DNA from: JAVJRN01 sp040218415
GTDB lineage: Bacteria > Bacteroidota > Bacteroidia > Cytophagales > Cyclobacteriaceae
Reading direction: 5' to 3'
Assembly (NCBI GenBank): GCA_040218415.1
Contig: JAVJRN010000034.1
Location: 17,636-81,635 of the forward strand
DNA: 64,000 nt
The notes under the pieces were generated by a model. That model was not told where the DNA came from. It did no database searches and saw only the letters and a list, made by a program, of their open reading frames with translations. Shown here in pieces: positions 62,844 to 64,000 of this stretch. The translations under genes were made by a program, and so were the position numbers. Each line of letters opens with the position of its first letter. Within the stretch, counting starts at the first letter, position 1.

Positions 62844-63399
62844 AATTTCTTGTGTTTAACAAAATAGTGTTCAGGCACTTTTGCAGATAATCTTCTCGTT
62901 TCACTTTGGGTAAAATCAATCCGTAGGTCATGTAAGAACAATAGAAGGAGGTCAGCTGATTGATTAAAATCGATTCTTTCTCTAACATGAGTGGTTTTGC
63001 CCAATTTTGAAAATGTGCATGGAGTACATTGAGGTATGCTTTCAACTGGGTATTGATGTTGTGATTGCTTGCGTCCATTTCAGTGCCAATAAAGATCAGG
63101 AAACATCCTTCTTGCTGAAATGTATTTGGCTCGAAAAATGAATTTAGGTAATCCATTAGCGCATCAGTCTTCCCTTCCTCCAAACAAGCTAATTTGGGGT
63201 AGGCTCCATGCTCCAGATAAAACTGGATAGTCTGGTACAAGAGCCCTTCCTTGTTTTCAAATTCGGCATACAAAGAGAATCTATTTACACCCGTATTTTT
63301 GACAATTTGATTTAATCCAGTAGCATTAAACCCTTGACTCCAGAAGAGCTTTAGACACGTTCTTAACACACGGTTGCTATTGAATTCTTTGTATCGCAT
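62836..63399 (-). CDS. TetR/AcrR-family transcriptional regulator
   Basis: It has 187 residues. The DNA-binding part has LFWSQGFNATGLNQIVKNTG and NRFSLYAEFENKEGLLYQTI. The ligand domain has GCFLIFIGTEMD, the same style of motif as its neighbour, so the two may be an old duplication. It is the first gene of a three-gene unit: two TetR and SRPBCC. Confidence 0.85.
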   Translation of the reverse strand: MRYKEFNSNRVLRTCLKLFWSQGFNATGLNQIVKNTGVNRFSLYAEFENKEGLLYQTIQFYLEHGAYPKLACLEEGKTDALMDYLNSFFEPNTFQQEGCFLIFIGTEMDASNHNINTQLKAYLNVLHAHFQNWAKPLMLEKESILINQLTSFYCSYMTYGLILPKVKREDYLQKCLNTILLNTRNYA

Positions 63400-63413
63400 A
63401 TTTTATTAATGCA

Positions 63414-63530
63414 CGCCAACGACCAGATATGGCATGTGCCTCTGAACTATTTTAATCTCCACAATCTAGCAGTTTTACAGATCAGTTTGAAGTAACTACT
63501 TAGAGGCATATGCTATATTGTTTGTTGTAG
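63414..63530 (-). repeat. attC-like site I (117 bp)
   Basis: Left core CGCCAAC (63414-63420), right core GTTGTAG (63524-63530), less canonical. Inner arms GATATGGCATGTGCCTCT and AGAGGCATATGCTATATTG pair well. The start AACGACCAGATATGGC is like the starts of sites B and E. Confidence 0.6.
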
Positions 63531-63535
63531 GTCGT

Positions 63536-64000
63536 TTACTTTGCATACCGAATACCCAATATAGCTTTTGAATAACGATCTGCTTCAATGGTTATGCTGA
63601 AATCTGTTTTTTGAGTTTCTCGCAATAGTACTCCTGAAATTCTCAAACAATTCAAGGTTGAGTTTTGAACGGCCAATTGTGTTGTTTTAAATCCCTGAAG
63701 GCTAAATCCAGTAACTTTTCCATATTGTTGGTCAATACCAAGTTGCTCGTTCGTGTACTTCAATGAGTCCAAATTAGATCTGAGCATTGGGTGAAAAGTT
63801 AAAATTAGACCTTGATAATCTTGTTTGGCCAAATATTCCACCGTTGAGTCCATTATTGGCATTGATGACCGAATTTGTTCGAGTTGGTCAGTAGAAAACT
63901 CTAAGATATATTCATTTGAATCGTTCGTTAGTACAACTCTGATAAAGCTATAGTCGTCTCTTTCAGATTCATCTAAGTTTTTGTAGTATAAATAAGCAAT
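63536..64000 (-). CDS. Hypothetical protein, cut by the right window edge (probable cassette gene)
   Basis: The minus frame stays open from the stop at 63536 to the window edge, 155 codons with stop; the ATG at 63862 is internal, since codons upstream read well (EYILEFSTDQLEQIRSS). Not recognised. The visible part has alternating hydrophobic residues and may be a beta-rich secreted protein. The stop lies 6 bp from the attC-like site I. Confidence 0.6.
   Translation of the reverse strand: MAYLYYKNLDESERDDYSFIRVVLTNDSNEYILEFSTDQLEQIRSSMPIMDSTVEYLAKQDYQGLILTFHPMLRSNLDSLKYTNEQLGIDQQYGKVTGFSLQGFKTTQLAVQNSTLNCLRISGVLLRETQKTDFSITIEADRYSKAILGIRYAK

Noticed and set aside
1..64000. tRNA and rRNA genes
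   Set aside because: No T-loop-type GTTCRA motif with a pairing acceptor stem and no rRNA-like sequence was noticed in the intergenic parts read by eye.

Overview
The window looks like a chromosomal segment of a marine-type Bacteroidota, most likely Cytophagales. The clues are a single fused SecDF, an S16 protein with a long acidic tail, DUF4834, a CarB that ends before the allosteric domain, an AccD without its zinc ribbon, TAnnTTTG promoter boxes, low GC, and many lipoproteins. No rRNA, tRNA or CRISPR was found.

Positions 1-40,400 are mostly core genome. SecDF is followed by an amidohydrolase and a three-gene ferric-iron ABC transporter behind a strong palindromic operator. Next come two small envelope genes, an arginase-fold protein with a degenerate metal site, and nqrF split by one in-frame TGA. 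After these lie accD, DUF4834, carB and the complete 2-oxoglutarate dehydrogenase operon (E1, E2, E3). A translation cluster (rpsP-rimM-trmD, rplS) leads into dapF, secA, a SPOR lipoprotein and an M20 amidohydrolase. Two unrelated phosphate-transporter-like genes diverge, followed by a holin-like pair, an AraC regulator, an acyl-CoA dehydrogenase, a 55-residue CxxC protein and a GH16 glucanase lipoprotein.

Positions 40,400-52,000 hold a 7TMR-DISM histidine kinase with its NarL-type regulator, a pair of DUF3857/transglutaminase-like proteins (one without the catalytic Cys), and a DUF3999/DUF2339 pair. Dispersed repeats that look like decayed coding fragments lie at 40.66, 43.44-43.58 and 52.00 kb.

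Positions 52,090-59,640 are the most unusual part: nine unrelated genes, all on the minus strand, separated by 116-236 bp imperfect palindromes. Each palindrome is bounded by TAAC-type and GTTA-type core sites. The stop codon of the gene before each palindrome lies inside it or at its edge. This is the layout of an integron gene-cassette array (attC sites). No integrase is in the window, so it may be a CALIN (attC cluster lacking integrase) or the tail of a larger array. The products are mostly secreted or membrane proteins: lipoproteins, TPR, RDD, YARHG and TonB-C-like. A ninth attC-like site at 63.4 kb precedes a gene that runs off the right edge. Between the array and that site lie a compositionally distinct helical protein gene, a 42-bp tandem repeat (six copies), and an SRPBCC gene with two overlapping TetR regulators.
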